Assembly: GCA_000336895.1 (NCBI GenBank)
Contig: AOLX01000024.1
Span: 1 to 32,403, forward strand
Source: Haloarcula argentinensis DSM 12282
GTDB taxonomy: Archaea; Halobacteriota; Halobacteria; Halobacteriales; Haloarculaceae
DNA: 32,403 bases
Reading direction: 5' to 3'
Position 1 is the first letter of the stretch; each line of letters opens with the position of its first letter. The position numbers and the translations under genes were made by a program. Of this stretch, positions 15,377 to 23,478 are shown one piece after another. The notes below the pieces were generated by a model. The model was not told where the DNA came from. It did not search any database and saw nothing but the letters and a program-made list of their open reading frames with translations.

Positions 15377-16158
15377 TGCCGGTCGCGAACGACGCGCCCG
15401 GGGTCGATATCGAGGGAACCGACGCAGACGCCGAGTCCGGCGACCTGCCCATCAACGAACTGTTCCAGTCCCTCCAGGGCGAGGGCCGACTGGCCGGCGT
15501 CCCGAGTGTGTTCGTCCGGACCAGCGGCTGTAACTTGCGGTGCTGGTTCTGTGACTCATATCACACCTCGTGGGAGCCGACTCACGACTGGTTCACCGTC
15601 GACGATGTAATCGCGGCTATCGAGGAGTACGACGCCAACCACGTCGTCCTGACCGGCGGTGAACCGCTCATTCACGATTCGAGCGAGGACCTGCTGGCGC
15701 GGCTGGCCGACCAGGGATATCACACGACGGTCGAGACCAATGGGACCGTCGTCCCCGATGCCCCTATCGACCTCGCCAGCGTCAGCCCGAAACTGGCCTC
15801 CAGCACACCGACGGCCGAACGCGACCCTGACGGTGATGGCGAGTGGGCGGACCGCCACGAGGAGCGCCGGCTCGACGTGCCGACGCTGGCCGACCTCGTC
15901 GAGACATACGACACGCAACTGAAGTTCGTCGTCACGGGTCGCGAGGACATGGCCGAAATCGAGCGCCTCGTCGAGCAACTCCGCGACACTGCGTCTACCC
16001 GCGTTCGTGACGACGACGTGTTACTGATGCCGGAAGGCCAGACGCGCGACCAACTCGAAGCGACCCGGAAGACGGTCGCGGACCTCGCGGTGGAGTACGG
16101 CTACCGATACACGCCGCGACTCCACGTCGACCTCTGGAACGACGCACCGGGCACGTGA
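15376..16158 (+). CDS. queE: 7-carboxy-7-deazaguanine synthase QueE (radical SAM)
   Basis: A 260-residue radical S-adenosylmethionine enzyme that contracts the carboxy-tetrahydropterin ring to 7-carboxy-7-deazaguanine. The [4Fe-4S] ligands are Cys52, Cys56 and Cys59 (GCNLRCWFC, the standard C-x3-C-x2-C). The family motif NELFQSLQGEG lies just before, and the SAM-binding GGEP near residue 95 (VLTGGEPLI). A 20-residue acidic N-terminal extension is typical of halophiles. It overlaps queD by one base, so translation is likely coupled; queC follows 19 bases after the stop. Confidence 0.95.
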   Translation: MPVANDAPGVDIEGTDADAESGDLPINELFQSLQGEGRLAGVPSVFVRTSGCNLRCWFCDSYHTSWEPTHDWFTVDDVIAAIEEYDANHVVLTGGEPLIHDSSEDLLARLADQGYHTTVETNGTVVPDAPIDLASVSPKLASSTPTAERDPDGDGEWADRHEERRLDVPTLADLVETYDTQLKFVVTGREDMAEIERLVEQLRDTASTRVRDDDVLLMPEGQTRDQLEATRKTVADLAVEYGYRYTPRLHVDLWNDAPGT

Positions 16159-16177
16159 CTGACCTGACTGACTACAG

Positions 16178-16876
16178 ATGACTGACGATACCCGCGCTGT
16201 CGTGCTCGCCTCGGGCGGCATGGACAGCGCCACGGCAGCCCACGAAGCACAGACTCGCGGCTACGACCACCTGTATTTGCTGCACACCAGCTACGGGCAA
16301 AACACCGAGGACCGGGAGTACGAATGCGCCAGCGCGCTGGCCGACCACGTCGACGCGGCTGACTTCCTCCACGTCGAGACCGGTCATCTCACTCAAATCG
16401 GCGCGTCGTCGCTGACTGACGATTCGATGGACGTGGCGGACGCTGACACCGACAGCGACGAGATTCCGACCTCGTACGTCCCGTTCCGGAACGCGAACCT
16501 GCTATCGATGGCGGTTTCCTACGCCGAGGCCAACGATTGCGGGGCCGTCTTCATCGGCGCACACAGCGAAGATTTTTCCGGATACCCGGACTGTCGGCCT
16601 GCCTTCTTCGACGCCTTTCAGGGCGTCATCGACGCCGGCACGAAGCCCGACACCGACATCGACCTCGTCGCACCCTTCGTCGAGTGGTCCAAGACCGACA
16701 TCGCCGAACGTGGCGTCGAACTCGGCGTCCCCTACGAGGACACTTGGAGCTGCTACCGGGACGACGAACCGGCCTGTGGAACGTGTGATGCCTGCGCCTT
16801 CCGGCTCGAAGCGTTCCAGCGTATCGGCGAACGGGACCCTATCGAGTACGCGGAACGACCGACGTACGTCGAGTAA
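16178..16876 (+). CDS. queC: 7-cyano-7-deazaguanine synthase QueC
   Basis: A 232-residue PP-loop ATPase that turns 7-carboxy-7-deazaguanine into preQ0 using ammonia and ATP. The pyrophosphate loop SGGMDS is at residues 12-17. The structural zinc site near the C-terminus has Cys192, Cys200, Cys203 and Cys206 (CYRDDEPACGTCDAC). Length and motif order match the family. It is the third gene of queD-queE-queC, so one transcript encodes three consecutive enzymes for the archaeosine precursor. The tRNA-guanine transglycosylase that uses preQ0 is not in the window. Confidence 0.95.
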   Translation: MTDDTRAVVLASGGMDSATAAHEAQTRGYDHLYLLHTSYGQNTEDREYECASALADHVDAADFLHVETGHLTQIGASSLTDDSMDVADADTDSDEIPTSYVPFRNANLLSMAVSYAEANDCGAVFIGAHSEDFSGYPDCRPAFFDAFQGVIDAGTKPDTDIDLVAPFVEWSKTDIAERGVELGVPYEDTWSCYRDDEPACGTCDACAFRLEAFQRIGERDPIEYAERPTYVE

Positions 16877-16903
16877 GTAGCGTTCAGCGGCTGTCCCATG
16901 CCC

Positions 16904-16922
16904 CCGACGAGCTAGTCGTCGG
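16904..16922. terminator. Symmetric hairpin between convergent queC and mgsA
   Basis: Arms CCGACGA and TCGTCGG with loop GCTAG lie 27 bases after queC and end 1 base before the mgsA stop codon. Being symmetric, it could act on both transcripts. No T-run follows on the plus strand. Confidence 0.4.
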
Positions 16923-16923
16923 C

Positions 16924-17295
16924 TTAGTCCCGAACCAGCCCTTCGAGGATGTACTCTGCCGAGGTCCGCGTCGTCGCCAGCGGTACGTCGTGGACATCAC
17001 AGATGCGCAGGAGTGCGGAGATATCCGGCTCGTGGGGCTGCGCCGTCAGTGGGTCCCGAAGGAAGACGATGCCGTCCATCCGGCCCTCGGCGACCTCAGC
17101 GCCGATCTGCGTGTCGCCCCCCATCGGCCCGCTCTCTTTGCGTTCGACTGTGAGGTCAGTCTCTGCCATGATGCGCTTGCTCGTCGTGCCAGTCCCGACG
17201 AGGTCGAACTCCGAGAGTGTTGATTCGTAACTCTGTGCCAAGTCGATCATTTCGGGCTTCTCGTCGTCGTGTGCGATGAGCGCGACGCGGGTCAT
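16924..17295 (-). CDS. mgsA: Methylglyoxal synthase
   Basis: A 123-residue enzyme that converts dihydroxyacetone phosphate to methylglyoxal and phosphate. Key residues align with the E. coli enzyme: His9 (LIAHDD), GTG-TTSK phosphate loop at 34-40, catalytic Asp61 in [11 protein letters not shown], and His88/Asp91 in [11 protein letters not shown]. Length is close to the bacterial form. A minus-strand CATAAG at about 17319-17324 lies about 27 bases upstream of the ATG, suggesting a leaderless transcript. It is convergent with queC and downstream of the HalOD1 gene by 58 bases, though each seems to have its own promoter. Confidence 0.93.
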   Translation of the reverse strand: MTRVALIAHDDEKPEMIDLAQSYESTLSEFDLVGTGTTSKRIMAETDLTVERKESGPMGGDTQIGAEVAEGRMDGIVFLRDPLTAQPHEPDISALLRICDVHDVPLATTRTSAEYILEGLVRD

Positions 17296-17353
17296 ACCTG
17301 GGGCTCTCGGGCCATCGTCTTATGTCATTGGGACAAGGACGTGTCAGCGCCGG

Positions 17354-17632
17354 TTACCCGTCGACAGAAATCTCTCCGTCAGCGGTTATCGTCACGTTGT
17401 GGCCTTCGACAGCGAACGTCAGCGATTCCGTCGACCTCTCTCCGACGACCGCACGGAGTGATTCGCTGTCGACGTACGTATCTAACCCGTCAATATCATC
17501 CGCATCCAGATCCGTCGCTTCGAGCACCGCATCGGCAATAACATCTCCCGCGGGTTCGGGGCTCACCCAGTCGTCGGACCCCTCTGTGGCCCGGTTCCGC
17601 AGCATATATACGGTCCCCTCGTTCGAACTCAT
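17354..17632 (-). CDS. HalOD1 output-domain protein
   Basis: A 92-residue protein matching the halobacterial output domain 1 pattern: PAGDVIADAVLEATDLDADDIDGLDTYVDSESL, then a beta-rich end LTFAVEGHNVTITADGEISV. HalOD1 proteins are small haloarchaeal signalling or regulatory modules, sometimes fused to receiver or PAS domains; this one stands alone. TTATAA on the minus strand (about 17655-17660) lies about 27 bases before the ATG. No catalytic residue is expected. Its partner is unknown; the Bat-type regulator upstream and mgsA downstream are on the same strand. Confidence 0.8.
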   Translation of the reverse strand: MSSNEGTVYMLRNRATEGSDDWVSPEPAGDVIADAVLEATDLDADDIDGLDTYVDSESLRAVVGERSTESLTFAVEGHNVTITADGEISVDG

Positions 17633-17839
17633 ACTCCAGTGTACGTTCCCTTCTCTTATAACAGCGGATGAGCTGTTTCACTGTCTGAAGTAACCGGTGC
17701 CACGATGGCGGTCTCACACTGCCGGCTCAAACGACCCAAAACGCAGCTATTCGGCAATATATCGCCCCTAGACCTGCTGCTCACAGCGGGTCGCTGTCCC
17801 ACCACCATCGCTTCCCACCAGCCGGAAGCCGTTCTTGTT

Positions 17840-18499
17840 CTACTCCGGCGGTGAGCCGACAAGCGGCCGCTCGGGGGCCGCCAATGTGTTCTGTACCAGC
17901 GTTCGCGTCCCGCGACGGAGCCGCTCCGAGGCGGCCTGACTGGAGATTCCGAGCTCCGCGGCGAGGTCCGAGAGGGAGGACTCCCGCGGGACGGTGAAGT
18001 ACCCACGGTTGAGCGCGAGCAACAGCACTTCCTGCTGTGGGTCCGTCACGCCGAACTGGGGGGAGGCTTCCGTGTCGTCAGTGATGGTCTGAATGTCGAT
18101 GTTGATATCACTGGACACGAGTACGTCACGGAACGACAGCACCGAACTCTTTTCGGGGAACCGGGCTCGGAACACCCAGTCATCTCCGGTCTGTGCGGCA
18201 CCGAGCAGGAATCCGTCGGCGTTCAACAACGCTTCTCCGATCGTATCGATTATCGTATCAGTTGTATGCAGGGTGTACCAGTGACCATCTCCTTCTGCCG
18301 CTACGTGGGCATAGTCGGTGATACTCTCGTCCTGGGCCAGATTCGCTTCGATGGCGGGCCGCTCGACGGGGCCAATCCAGGCGACGGCACGGCAGTCGCC
18401 ACTCTCGCAGTGAAGTCGCTGTATCCGTATCGCTGCTTTACTCAGCGTTTCAGCTGTTCGCTGCAAGAGGGGGGCATCGATGTGAAATTCTACTATCAT
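17840..18499 (-). CDS. Bat-type helix-turn-helix transcription regulator
   Basis: A 219-residue regulator with an N-terminal ligand- or sensing-type domain (about 1-145) and a C-terminal bacterio-opsin-activator-type HTH (about 150-205). The latter has the hallmark TDPQQEVLLLALNRGYFTVPRE, then LSDLAAELGISSQAASERLRRG, the recognition helix region. Such proteins are abundant in haloarchaea and control individual metabolic or stress genes. GGTTTATC on the minus strand (about 18523-18530) is placed about 27 bases before the ATG, so the mRNA is probably leaderless. The target is not evident; neighbours on the same strand are HalOD1 and mgsA. Confidence 0.88.
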   Translation of the reverse strand: MIVEFHIDAPLLQRTAETLSKAAIRIQRLHCESGDCRAVAWIGPVERPAIEANLAQDESITDYAHVAAEGDGHWYTLHTTDTIIDTIGEALLNADGFLLGAAQTGDDWVFRARFPEKSSVLSFRDVLVSSDINIDIQTITDDTEASPQFGVTDPQQEVLLLALNRGYFTVPRESSLSDLAAELGISSQAASERLRRGTRTLVQNTLAAPERPLVGSPPE

Positions 18500-18678
18500 G
18501 TCTCACTGTCACGCAGCAACGGTGATAAACCCCGGTCAGACAGTTGTCGTACCTGAAAACGGTGCTTGTGTAATTTCCGGGTACTGAAGGCTGACGGCGG
18601 TATGGACCGGGGTATAGTTGCTTCAAGCACCAATCGATAGCACTCGGGAAATCCACTTAAATTCACAGCATGGCCTAC

Positions 18679-18701
18679 CATGTCTCGGGCTATGAGACAT
18701 G
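18679..18701. terminator. Perfect 8-bp hairpin downstream of dut
   Basis: CATGTCTC and GAGACATG flank a 7-base loop, about 20 bases beyond the dut stop on the minus strand. The right arm lies within a 10-base palindrome AGACATGTCT (18695-18704). It could be a dut terminator or a regulator site. The rest of 18500-18721 holds the Bat gene promoter and nothing else I can support. Confidence 0.35.
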
Positions 18702-18721
18702 TCTGGGACCGCGATTACGTA

Positions 18722-19183
18722 TCAGAGATTCTCTCCCTGATACGACCCTTCGTACGTCCCTTCGTGCGCGGCATCGGCGAGCACGAGTTGTGCGATCCGC
18801 GCGCCCTGTTCGAGTTCGATCGGGTGGTGAACCTCCAGTAGCCCCTCGCCTCGCCCTTCGTAGCCGGCGTCCCAGACTGCCGTATCGAGCATACAGGAGT
18901 TGCGGAGCAACGACGACCGGGGAAGGAGAAAGCCGATGTGTCCATCTGGAATGACAACCCGGTCGGCGTACTCGACGATATAGCCGCCGCGGTCGAGCTG
19001 ATAGACACCGTCGTCAGGTTCGATTTCCTGCCGGTCGCCGACGGTCTTGTCGCCGCGTTCGATGCGCCCCGGCTCGCTCTGCTCGTAGATCGAGCCGAGC
19101 GTGAGGTCGACGCCGTTCGGTTGTACCTGCGATTCTCTCAGGTCGCCAAGAGCATCGGCGACGAACCGCCCACTTTTGAACAT
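18722..19183 (-). CDS. dut: dUTPase/dCTP deaminase-family protein (probable dUTPase)
   Basis: A 153-residue member of the trimeric dUTPase/dCTP deaminase superfamily, which keeps uracil out of DNA by hydrolysing dUTP or deaminating dCTP. Motifs: VQPNGVDLTLG (about 21-31), IPDGHIGFLLPRSSLLRNS with the phosphate-binding RSS, and WDAGYEGRGEGLLEV. The last motif combines the Gly-Tyr of dUTPases with a Glu in the position of deaminase GxxTLE, so the exact reaction is not certain. The ATG at 19183 (MFKSGRF) matches the family's start; the longer reading to 19384 overlaps the aconitase promoter and is rejected. It is divergent from acn. Confidence 0.85.
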   Translation of the reverse strand: MFKSGRFVADALGDLRESQVQPNGVDLTLGSIYEQSEPGRIERGDKTVGDRQEIEPDDGVYQLDRGGYIVEYADRVVIPDGHIGFLLPRSSLLRNSCMLDTAVWDAGYEGRGEGLLEVHHPIELEQGARIAQLVLADAAHEGTYEGSYQGENL

Positions 19184-19307
19184 ACGCGGTTCTGTGCGAG
19201 TGTCGTGGAAAGACCTGCCGGTCTGGTCGACCGCTGTCCCGACCTGTTGACTCGCTTCTGAGTGACGGACGGAACGGATTTTTATATGAAAAATACGACG
19301 GAATACG

Positions 19308-19319
19308 CGGGATTTATAC
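19308..19319 (+). promoter_or_regulatory. TATA-like box before aconitase
   Basis: GGGATTTATACC has a TTTATA core about 30 bases before the ATG at 19346, giving a very short or absent leader. A second TTTTATATG at about 19278-19286 could be an alternative promoter. Confidence 0.5.
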
Positions 19320-19345
19320 CGCCGCGCCATCCATTGACGCACGTT

Positions 19346-21319
19346 ATGGGACAGACGCTTACGGAAAAAATTCTCGACGACCATCTCGTCGAAGGGGAGC
19401 TAACACCCGGAGAAGAGATCGGGATCGAGATCGATCAGGTGCTGACACAGGACACGACTGGGACGCTCGTCTGGCTGCAGTTCGAAGCGCTGGGCCTCGA
19501 AGAGGTTCAGACGGAACTGGCCGCCCAGTACTGTGACCACCAGACCTACCAGTTCGACTTCAAGAACACCGACGACCACCGCTTCCTCCGCTCTGCGGCA
19601 GGCACGTTTGGGGCTCACTTCTCTCGCCCCGGCAACGGTATCTGTCACAACGTCCACAAGGAGAACTTCGCCGAACCCGGCAAGACGATGCTCGGGTCCG
19701 ACTCGCACACGCCGACCCCGGGTGGCCTCGGCGAACTCGCTATCGGGTCCGGTGGCCTCGACGTCGCCGTCGCGATGGGTGGCGGCGCCTACTACATCGA
19801 GATGCCGGAGGTCGTCAACGTCCACCTCGAAGGCGAACTGCCCGAATGGGCCACCGCCAAGGACGTCATCTTGGAGCTGCTCCGCCGGCTGTCGGTCAAG
19901 GGCGGCGTCGGCAAGGTGCTGGAATACACCGGCCCCGGTGTCGAGACGCTGACCGTCCCCGAGCGGACCACCATCACCAACATGGGGACCGAACTCGGTG
20001 CGACATCCTCGATCTTCCCGACGGACGACCAGACCAAGGACTACCTCGAACGCCTCGGCCGCGAGGACGTCTTCGAGGACATCGGCCCCGACGAGGACGC
20101 CGAGTACGCCGACGAGATCGTCGTCGACCTCTCGGACCTCGAACCGCTCATCGCCGAGCCGTCCATGCCTGACAACGTCGTGCCGGTCTCCGAGGTCGAG
20201 GGCGTCGACGTCGAACAGGTCATGATCGGTTCCTGTACGAACGGCGCTTACGAAGACATCCTCCCGGCCGCGAAGATGCTGGAAGGGCGCAACATCGACA
20301 AGAAGACCGAGATGATCGTCGCCCCCGGCTCCAAGCAGGCCTCCGAGATGCTGGCCCGCGAGGGCTGGACCGCGGAGATGATGGCGGCTGGCGTCAACTT
20401 CTCCGAGGCGACGTGTGGTGCCTGTATCGGCATCGGTCACGTCCCGGCCTCCGACTCCGTCTCCCTGCGGACGTTCAACCGCAACTTCGAGGGCCGCTCC
20501 GGTATCGAGGACGACAACGTCTACCTCTGCTCGCCGGAAGTCGCCACTGCGGCGGCCATCAAAGGCGAAATCGTCGACCCGCGCAACCTCGCCGACGAAC
20601 TCGGCGACCTCGAGGCCCCCGGTCTGGAGATGCCCGACCAGTACATCGGCAACTCCGAGTCGGACCTCATCGCGCCGGAGAACGCCGTCGACGACGAACT
20701 CATCAAGGGCCCGAACATCGGCGACGTGCCGCTGAAGGACCCACTGGAGACTGAAGTCGGTGGTGAAGCCCTCCTCAAGATGGAGGACAACATCACGACG
20801 GACCACATCATCCCGGCCACGCAGGACATCCTGATGTACCGGTCGAACGTCCCGAAGCTCTCCGAGTTCACGCTCTCGCGCGTCGACGACACGTTCGCGG
20901 AGCGCGCACTCGAAGCCGACGGCGGCGTGCTCGTTGCTGGCGAGAACTACGGCCAGGGGTCCTCGCGCGAACACGCGGCCCTGTGCCCGATGTACCTGGG
21001 TATCGAGACCGTCCTCGCACAGAGCTTCGCCCGCATCCACAAGGCGAACCTGTTCAACTTCGGTATCGTCCCGCTCACCATCGACGAGGAGACCTACGAG
21101 AAGATCGAGCAGGGCGACGACATCGAGATTGTCGACGACGCGGCCGAGGCCGTCAAATCCGGTCAGGAAGAGTTCACCATCCGTGTGAACGACGACTGGG
21201 AAGCGACCGGCCAGCTCGACGCCTCCGAGCGCGAGCGCGAGATCCTCGCCGCCGGTGGCAAGCTCTCGCACACGAAACAGCAGCACGACGAAGGCGGCGC
21301 TGCACCTGCTGACGACTAA
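19346..21319 (+). CDS. acn: Aconitate hydratase
   Basis: A 657-residue aconitase that isomerises citrate to isocitrate in the TCA cycle. [4Fe-4S] ligands are Cys297 (GSCTNGAYEDI) and Cys357/Cys360 (ATCGACIGIGH). HVMGQTLTEKIL opens the protein, SDSHTPTPGGLGELAIGSGG supplies the substrate-binding loop, and the C-terminal swivel domain has GENYGQGSSREHAAL. The length and domain order match haloarchaeal aconitases, which resemble the isopropylmalate-dehydratase-like branch. The ATG at 19346 was preferred to the in-frame start at 19262 because the TATA box lies between them. Codon use is strongly biased, as for a highly expressed gene. Confidence 0.95.
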   Translation: MGQTLTEKILDDHLVEGELTPGEEIGIEIDQVLTQDTTGTLVWLQFEALGLEEVQTELAAQYCDHQTYQFDFKNTDDHRFLRSAAGTFGAHFSRPGNGICHNVHKENFAEPGKTMLGSDSHTPTPGGLGELAIGSGGLDVAVAMGGGAYYIEMPEVVNVHLEGELPEWATAKDVILELLRRLSVKGGVGKVLEYTGPGVETLTVPERTTITNMGTELGATSSIFPTDDQTKDYLERLGREDVFEDIGPDEDAEYADEIVVDLSDLEPLIAEPSMPDNVVPVSEVEGVDVEQVMIGSCTNGAYEDILPAAKMLEGRNIDKKTEMIVAPGSKQASEMLAREGWTAEMMAAGVNFSEATCGACIGIGHVPASDSVSLRTFNRNFEGRSGIEDDNVYLCSPEVATAAAIKGEIVDPRNLADELGDLEAPGLEMPDQYIGNSESDLIAPENAVDDELIKGPNIGDVPLKDPLETEVGGEALLKMEDNITTDHIIPATQDILMYRSNVPKLSEFTLSRVDDTFAERALEADGGVLVAGENYGQGSSREHAALCPMYLGIETVLAQSFARIHKANLFNFGIVPLTIDEETYEKIEQGDDIEIVDDAAEAVKSGQEEFTIRVNDDWEATGQLDASEREREILAAGGKLSHTKQQHDEGGAAPADD

Positions 21320-21324
21320 CGCGA

Positions 21325-21489
21325 GGTCGCGAAGCGACCGCAGATTCCGGAGCGTAGCGGGACCGTAGGTCCCGCAGGCAGCCGGGCGGCATCGCCGCCC
21401 GACGACGGGGAGGAACGACCCGCGACGGAGCGATTCCGAGCGTAGCGCGGTCGTCCTCCGACCGCGATTTTTGTAAGCGGCGAAGCCGC
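21325..21489. repeat. Array of short perfect hairpins after aconitase
   Basis: Five stem-loops follow each other: 21325-21339 (GGTCGC-GAA-GCGACC), 21357-21375 (GCGGGACC-GTA-GGTCCCGC), 21383-21401 (CGGGCGGC-ATC-GCCGCCCG), 21446-21466, and 21477-21489 (GCGGC-GAA-GCCGC). Four have 3-base loops. GATTCCGGAGCGTAGCG (from 21343) recurs nearly unchanged from 21432. This looks like a REP/BIME-type element and is not coding. Confidence 0.6.
21446..21472 (+). terminator. Strong hairpin with T-run after aconitase
   Basis: Arms CGCGGTCG and CGACCGCG (8 bp, loop TCCTC) are followed by ATTTTT. This is the best intrinsic-terminator shape in the window, 127 bases after the acn stop. Confidence 0.6.
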
Positions 21490-21720
21490 GAACAGCGAGA
21501 AGTCGCTTTCAGATCCAACAGCACTTCGCGCCGTGAGACAGCGCGGCCGCTTCTGACCGTGGTTTTCGAGCAGTGAAACGGACATATACGTTAGCCTCAG
21601 GACGGCGCTAGCAGAAGTTTGTCCCGCAACAGTACCCCGTACTTCATCCTGACGCGTGCAGTCGGCGCTGACGGAAGTACTTCTAGGACAACTCGGCAGC
21701 GATGGAAAAGTTCGGAAAGA

Positions 21721-21758
21721 GGGGTGGGGGTGGGGGTGGTGGCACCCAAAACGGGTGC
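21721..21758 (+). other. G-quadruplex motif followed by a hairpin
   Basis: GGGGTGGGGGTGGGGGTGGT (then GG) at 21721-21742 has three long G-runs plus a split fourth (GGTGG), with single-T loops. It is followed at once by a perfect hairpin GCACCC-AAAAC-GGGTGC (21742-21758). It lies on the coding strand between acn and the acetyltransferase gene, about 155 bases before the latter's ATG. The rest of 21490-21912 shows no gene. Confidence 0.6.
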
Positions 21759-21912
21759 AACTATACATAGAATGGTCAGGCTAAAGAACCTTCCGCCTTT
21801 CTAACCTTGTCTCGGTCGTATCGATGCATGAACTATCAGTACTTATCGACAAAAAGTCAGAAATCAGGTAGCTTCGGTCGGCGGTAACACATATGTAGGC
21901 CCACACCGAACT

Positions 21913-22416
21913 ATGCATGTGACAACGGTCGCTCCTGACGGACCGGAGACGCCGGATACGCCAGCGGTTCGGCGCGCCGTCCGCGCGGACCTCATCGAGA
22001 TCCACCGCATCGAGCAGGCGTCGTTTCCACAGCCGTGGCCGTTTTCTGCACTGGAGAGCTATCTCGGCGAAGCTGGCTTTCTCGTCGCCGAAACCGGCAA
22101 TGACGATGATGACCCCCCCGCTGTCGCAGGCTACGTCATCGCGGATACGGTGCCGAACCATGGTACCCCGCTCGGCCACATCAAGGACCTCGCGGTCCGG
22201 TCAGCGTACCGGCGGCAGGGGGTTGCGAGCGCGCTGTTGACGCGTGCACTGGAGGTCATCGGCGAGACGGGTGCTGGCTCGGTCAAGCTGGAGGTCCGGG
22301 CGGATAACGATGGCGCACGAAAGCTCTACCGGCGCTTCGGGTTCGAGCACCGCAAGACCATTCCCAACTACTACAGCAACGGCGAGGACGCGCTTGTGAT
22401 GGTCCGATTACTCTGA
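21913..22416 (+). CDS. rimI: RimI-like GNAT N-acetyltransferase
   Basis: A 167-residue GNAT acetyltransferase resembling RimI/Ard1, which acetylate protein N-termini. The acetyl-CoA pyrophosphate loop is RRQGVASALL (about 100-109), preceded by the strand HIKDLAVRSAYR and followed by KLEVRADNDGARKLYRRFGF, the classic RimI block. NYYSNGEDALVMV near the C-terminus carries the conserved Tyr-Tyr and the acidic-to-hydrophobic end of the family. An acidic insertion (NDDDDPP, about 63-69) is a halophile feature. A partial AT-box (ACATAT) is about 25 bases upstream of the ATG. A zinc-finger protein gene begins 148 bases later. Confidence 0.87.
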   Translation: MHVTTVAPDGPETPDTPAVRRAVRADLIEIHRIEQASFPQPWPFSALESYLGEAGFLVAETGNDDDDPPAVAGYVIADTVPNHGTPLGHIKDLAVRSAYRRQGVASALLTRALEVIGETGAGSVKLEVRADNDGARKLYRRFGFEHRKTIPNYYSNGEDALVMVRLL

Positions 22417-22564
22417 GTGTGGCAGCTACGTCTGATACTGTTTGAGTGCTGTGGGTACTGCATGTCTGTTGTCGGATGACCCTGCGCAGCCAGTTCTCCC
22501 GAACCGACCACCGCTCCGAGACCCCGACTACATATACGGCTCCGCATCCACGCTCTGCACACCG

Positions 22565-23041
22565 ATGGGATACGCCTGTCCAGTGTGTGACGACCCGCAA
22601 GCCGACGACGTGCATTTGGCGAACCACCTCGCGTTTACGGCGATGACCGGCGGTGACGACCACGAAGCGTGGCTCGACGAGCGCGTCCCCGAGTGGGGCC
22701 AGCTCGGCGAGGACGAACTCTCCACTGAGGTCGTCGAGTACGCCGAGGAGACGGAGTTTCCACAGGTGTTCGAGGACACGGTCGACCGCAGCGACGATGG
22801 GCATAGCCACGACCACGCGCACGGACACGGCCACGGTGACCTCCCGCAGGGCGCGGACCGCCACCGGGGATCGAACGCGCTCAGCGACCACGACAGCGAG
22901 GTGCTGGCCGAGGCTCGGGATCTGACGCGAGAGATGTTGCGCGACAGCGACGACGAAACCGATTCGGACGCCGGTGACAGTGACACGTCGGAGTCAGACG
23001 CTGGCGACGACACCGGCGCGAACGGAGACGAAACCGAATAG
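22565..23041 (+). CDS. Zinc-finger protein with His-rich and acidic tails, unknown
   Basis: A 158-residue protein. The start has a C2H2-type metal site: Cys5-x2-Cys8-x8-His17-x3-His21 (YACPVCDDPQADDVHLANHL). A conserved-looking acidic segment follows (about 30-75). A His-rich metal-binding-type stretch (GHSHDHAHGHGHGD, about 79-92) comes next, and the protein ends in an Asp/Ser tail. I believe this belongs to a haloarchaeal family of unknown function (DUF5810-like), but cannot verify it. A TATA-like CATATACG at about 22531-22538 lies about 30 bases before the ATG. The next gene begins 23 bases after its stop; together they look like one operon. Confidence 0.8.
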   Translation: MGYACPVCDDPQADDVHLANHLAFTAMTGGDDHEAWLDERVPEWGQLGEDELSTEVVEYAEETEFPQVFEDTVDRSDDGHSHDHAHGHGHGDLPQGADRHRGSNALSDHDSEVLAEARDLTREMLRDSDDETDSDAGDSDTSESDAGDDTGANGDETE

Positions 23042-23064
23042 TCCCGCCGGCGGCAAGGGGACGT

Positions 23065-23478
23065 ATGGACACTGAGGGGCAGTTCGCGCCGGCATCGGCA
23101 GCCGAGGCCCGCGAGCGCTACGACGCCTTCGGGCCGACGGCGCAGGTCGTTGTCAAGGAAGTCGCGAAGGCGATGGGTCTCGACCCGGAGACCTACGAAG
23201 AGCGAGTCACCAGCGAGGTGGTCGAAACCGCCCGCGACGTGCTGTTCGCGGAATCGCTGGCAGTTCAGGTCGGTTCGATGACGGAGTTCGAGGAATGGCG
23301 CGAAGACACGGACTGCGAGGTGTCGCTGGTCGGCGCGGAGAATGTCGACAACGTCGTCTGGCACGCTGCCCCGTTCGCGGAGCAGGCCGTCGCGGCGACG
23401 TTTCAGGACGAACGCCGAGCCGCTGTCGGGACGCTCCGTCGCCAGGCCTTCGGCCGCATCTACCGCGAGGTCGTCTGA
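23065..23478 (+). CDS. Uncharacterised haloarchaeal protein (DUF5809-like)
   Basis: A 137-residue soluble, mainly helical protein. The front half has APASAAEARERYDAFGPTAQ followed by VVKEVAKAMGLDPETYEERV and a run of helix to residue 75. The back half carries VENVDNVVWHAAPF-type hydrophobics. I think it belongs to a haloarchaea-restricted family often found next to the zinc-finger gene upstream (DUF5809), without known function; that link is from memory. No catalytic motif is visible. Its TGA overlaps the next ATG (TGATG), so translation is coupled. Confidence 0.8.
   Translation: MDTEGQFAPASAAEARERYDAFGPTAQVVVKEVAKAMGLDPETYEERVTSEVVETARDVLFAESLAVQVGSMTEFEEWREDTDCEVSLVGAENVDNVVWHAAPFAEQAVAATFQDERRAAVGTLRRQAFGRIYREVV

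Noticed and set aside
18670..18954. Plus-strand 94-codon frame overlapping dut
   Set aside because: It is Arg-rich, antisense to dut, and unlike haloarchaeal proteins.
19400..21286. 628-codon open frame antisense to aconitase
   Set aside because: High GC and biased codons of acn leave the opposite frame open by chance; the composition (Asp/Val/Leu/Arg repeats) is that of a shadow and no motif is present.
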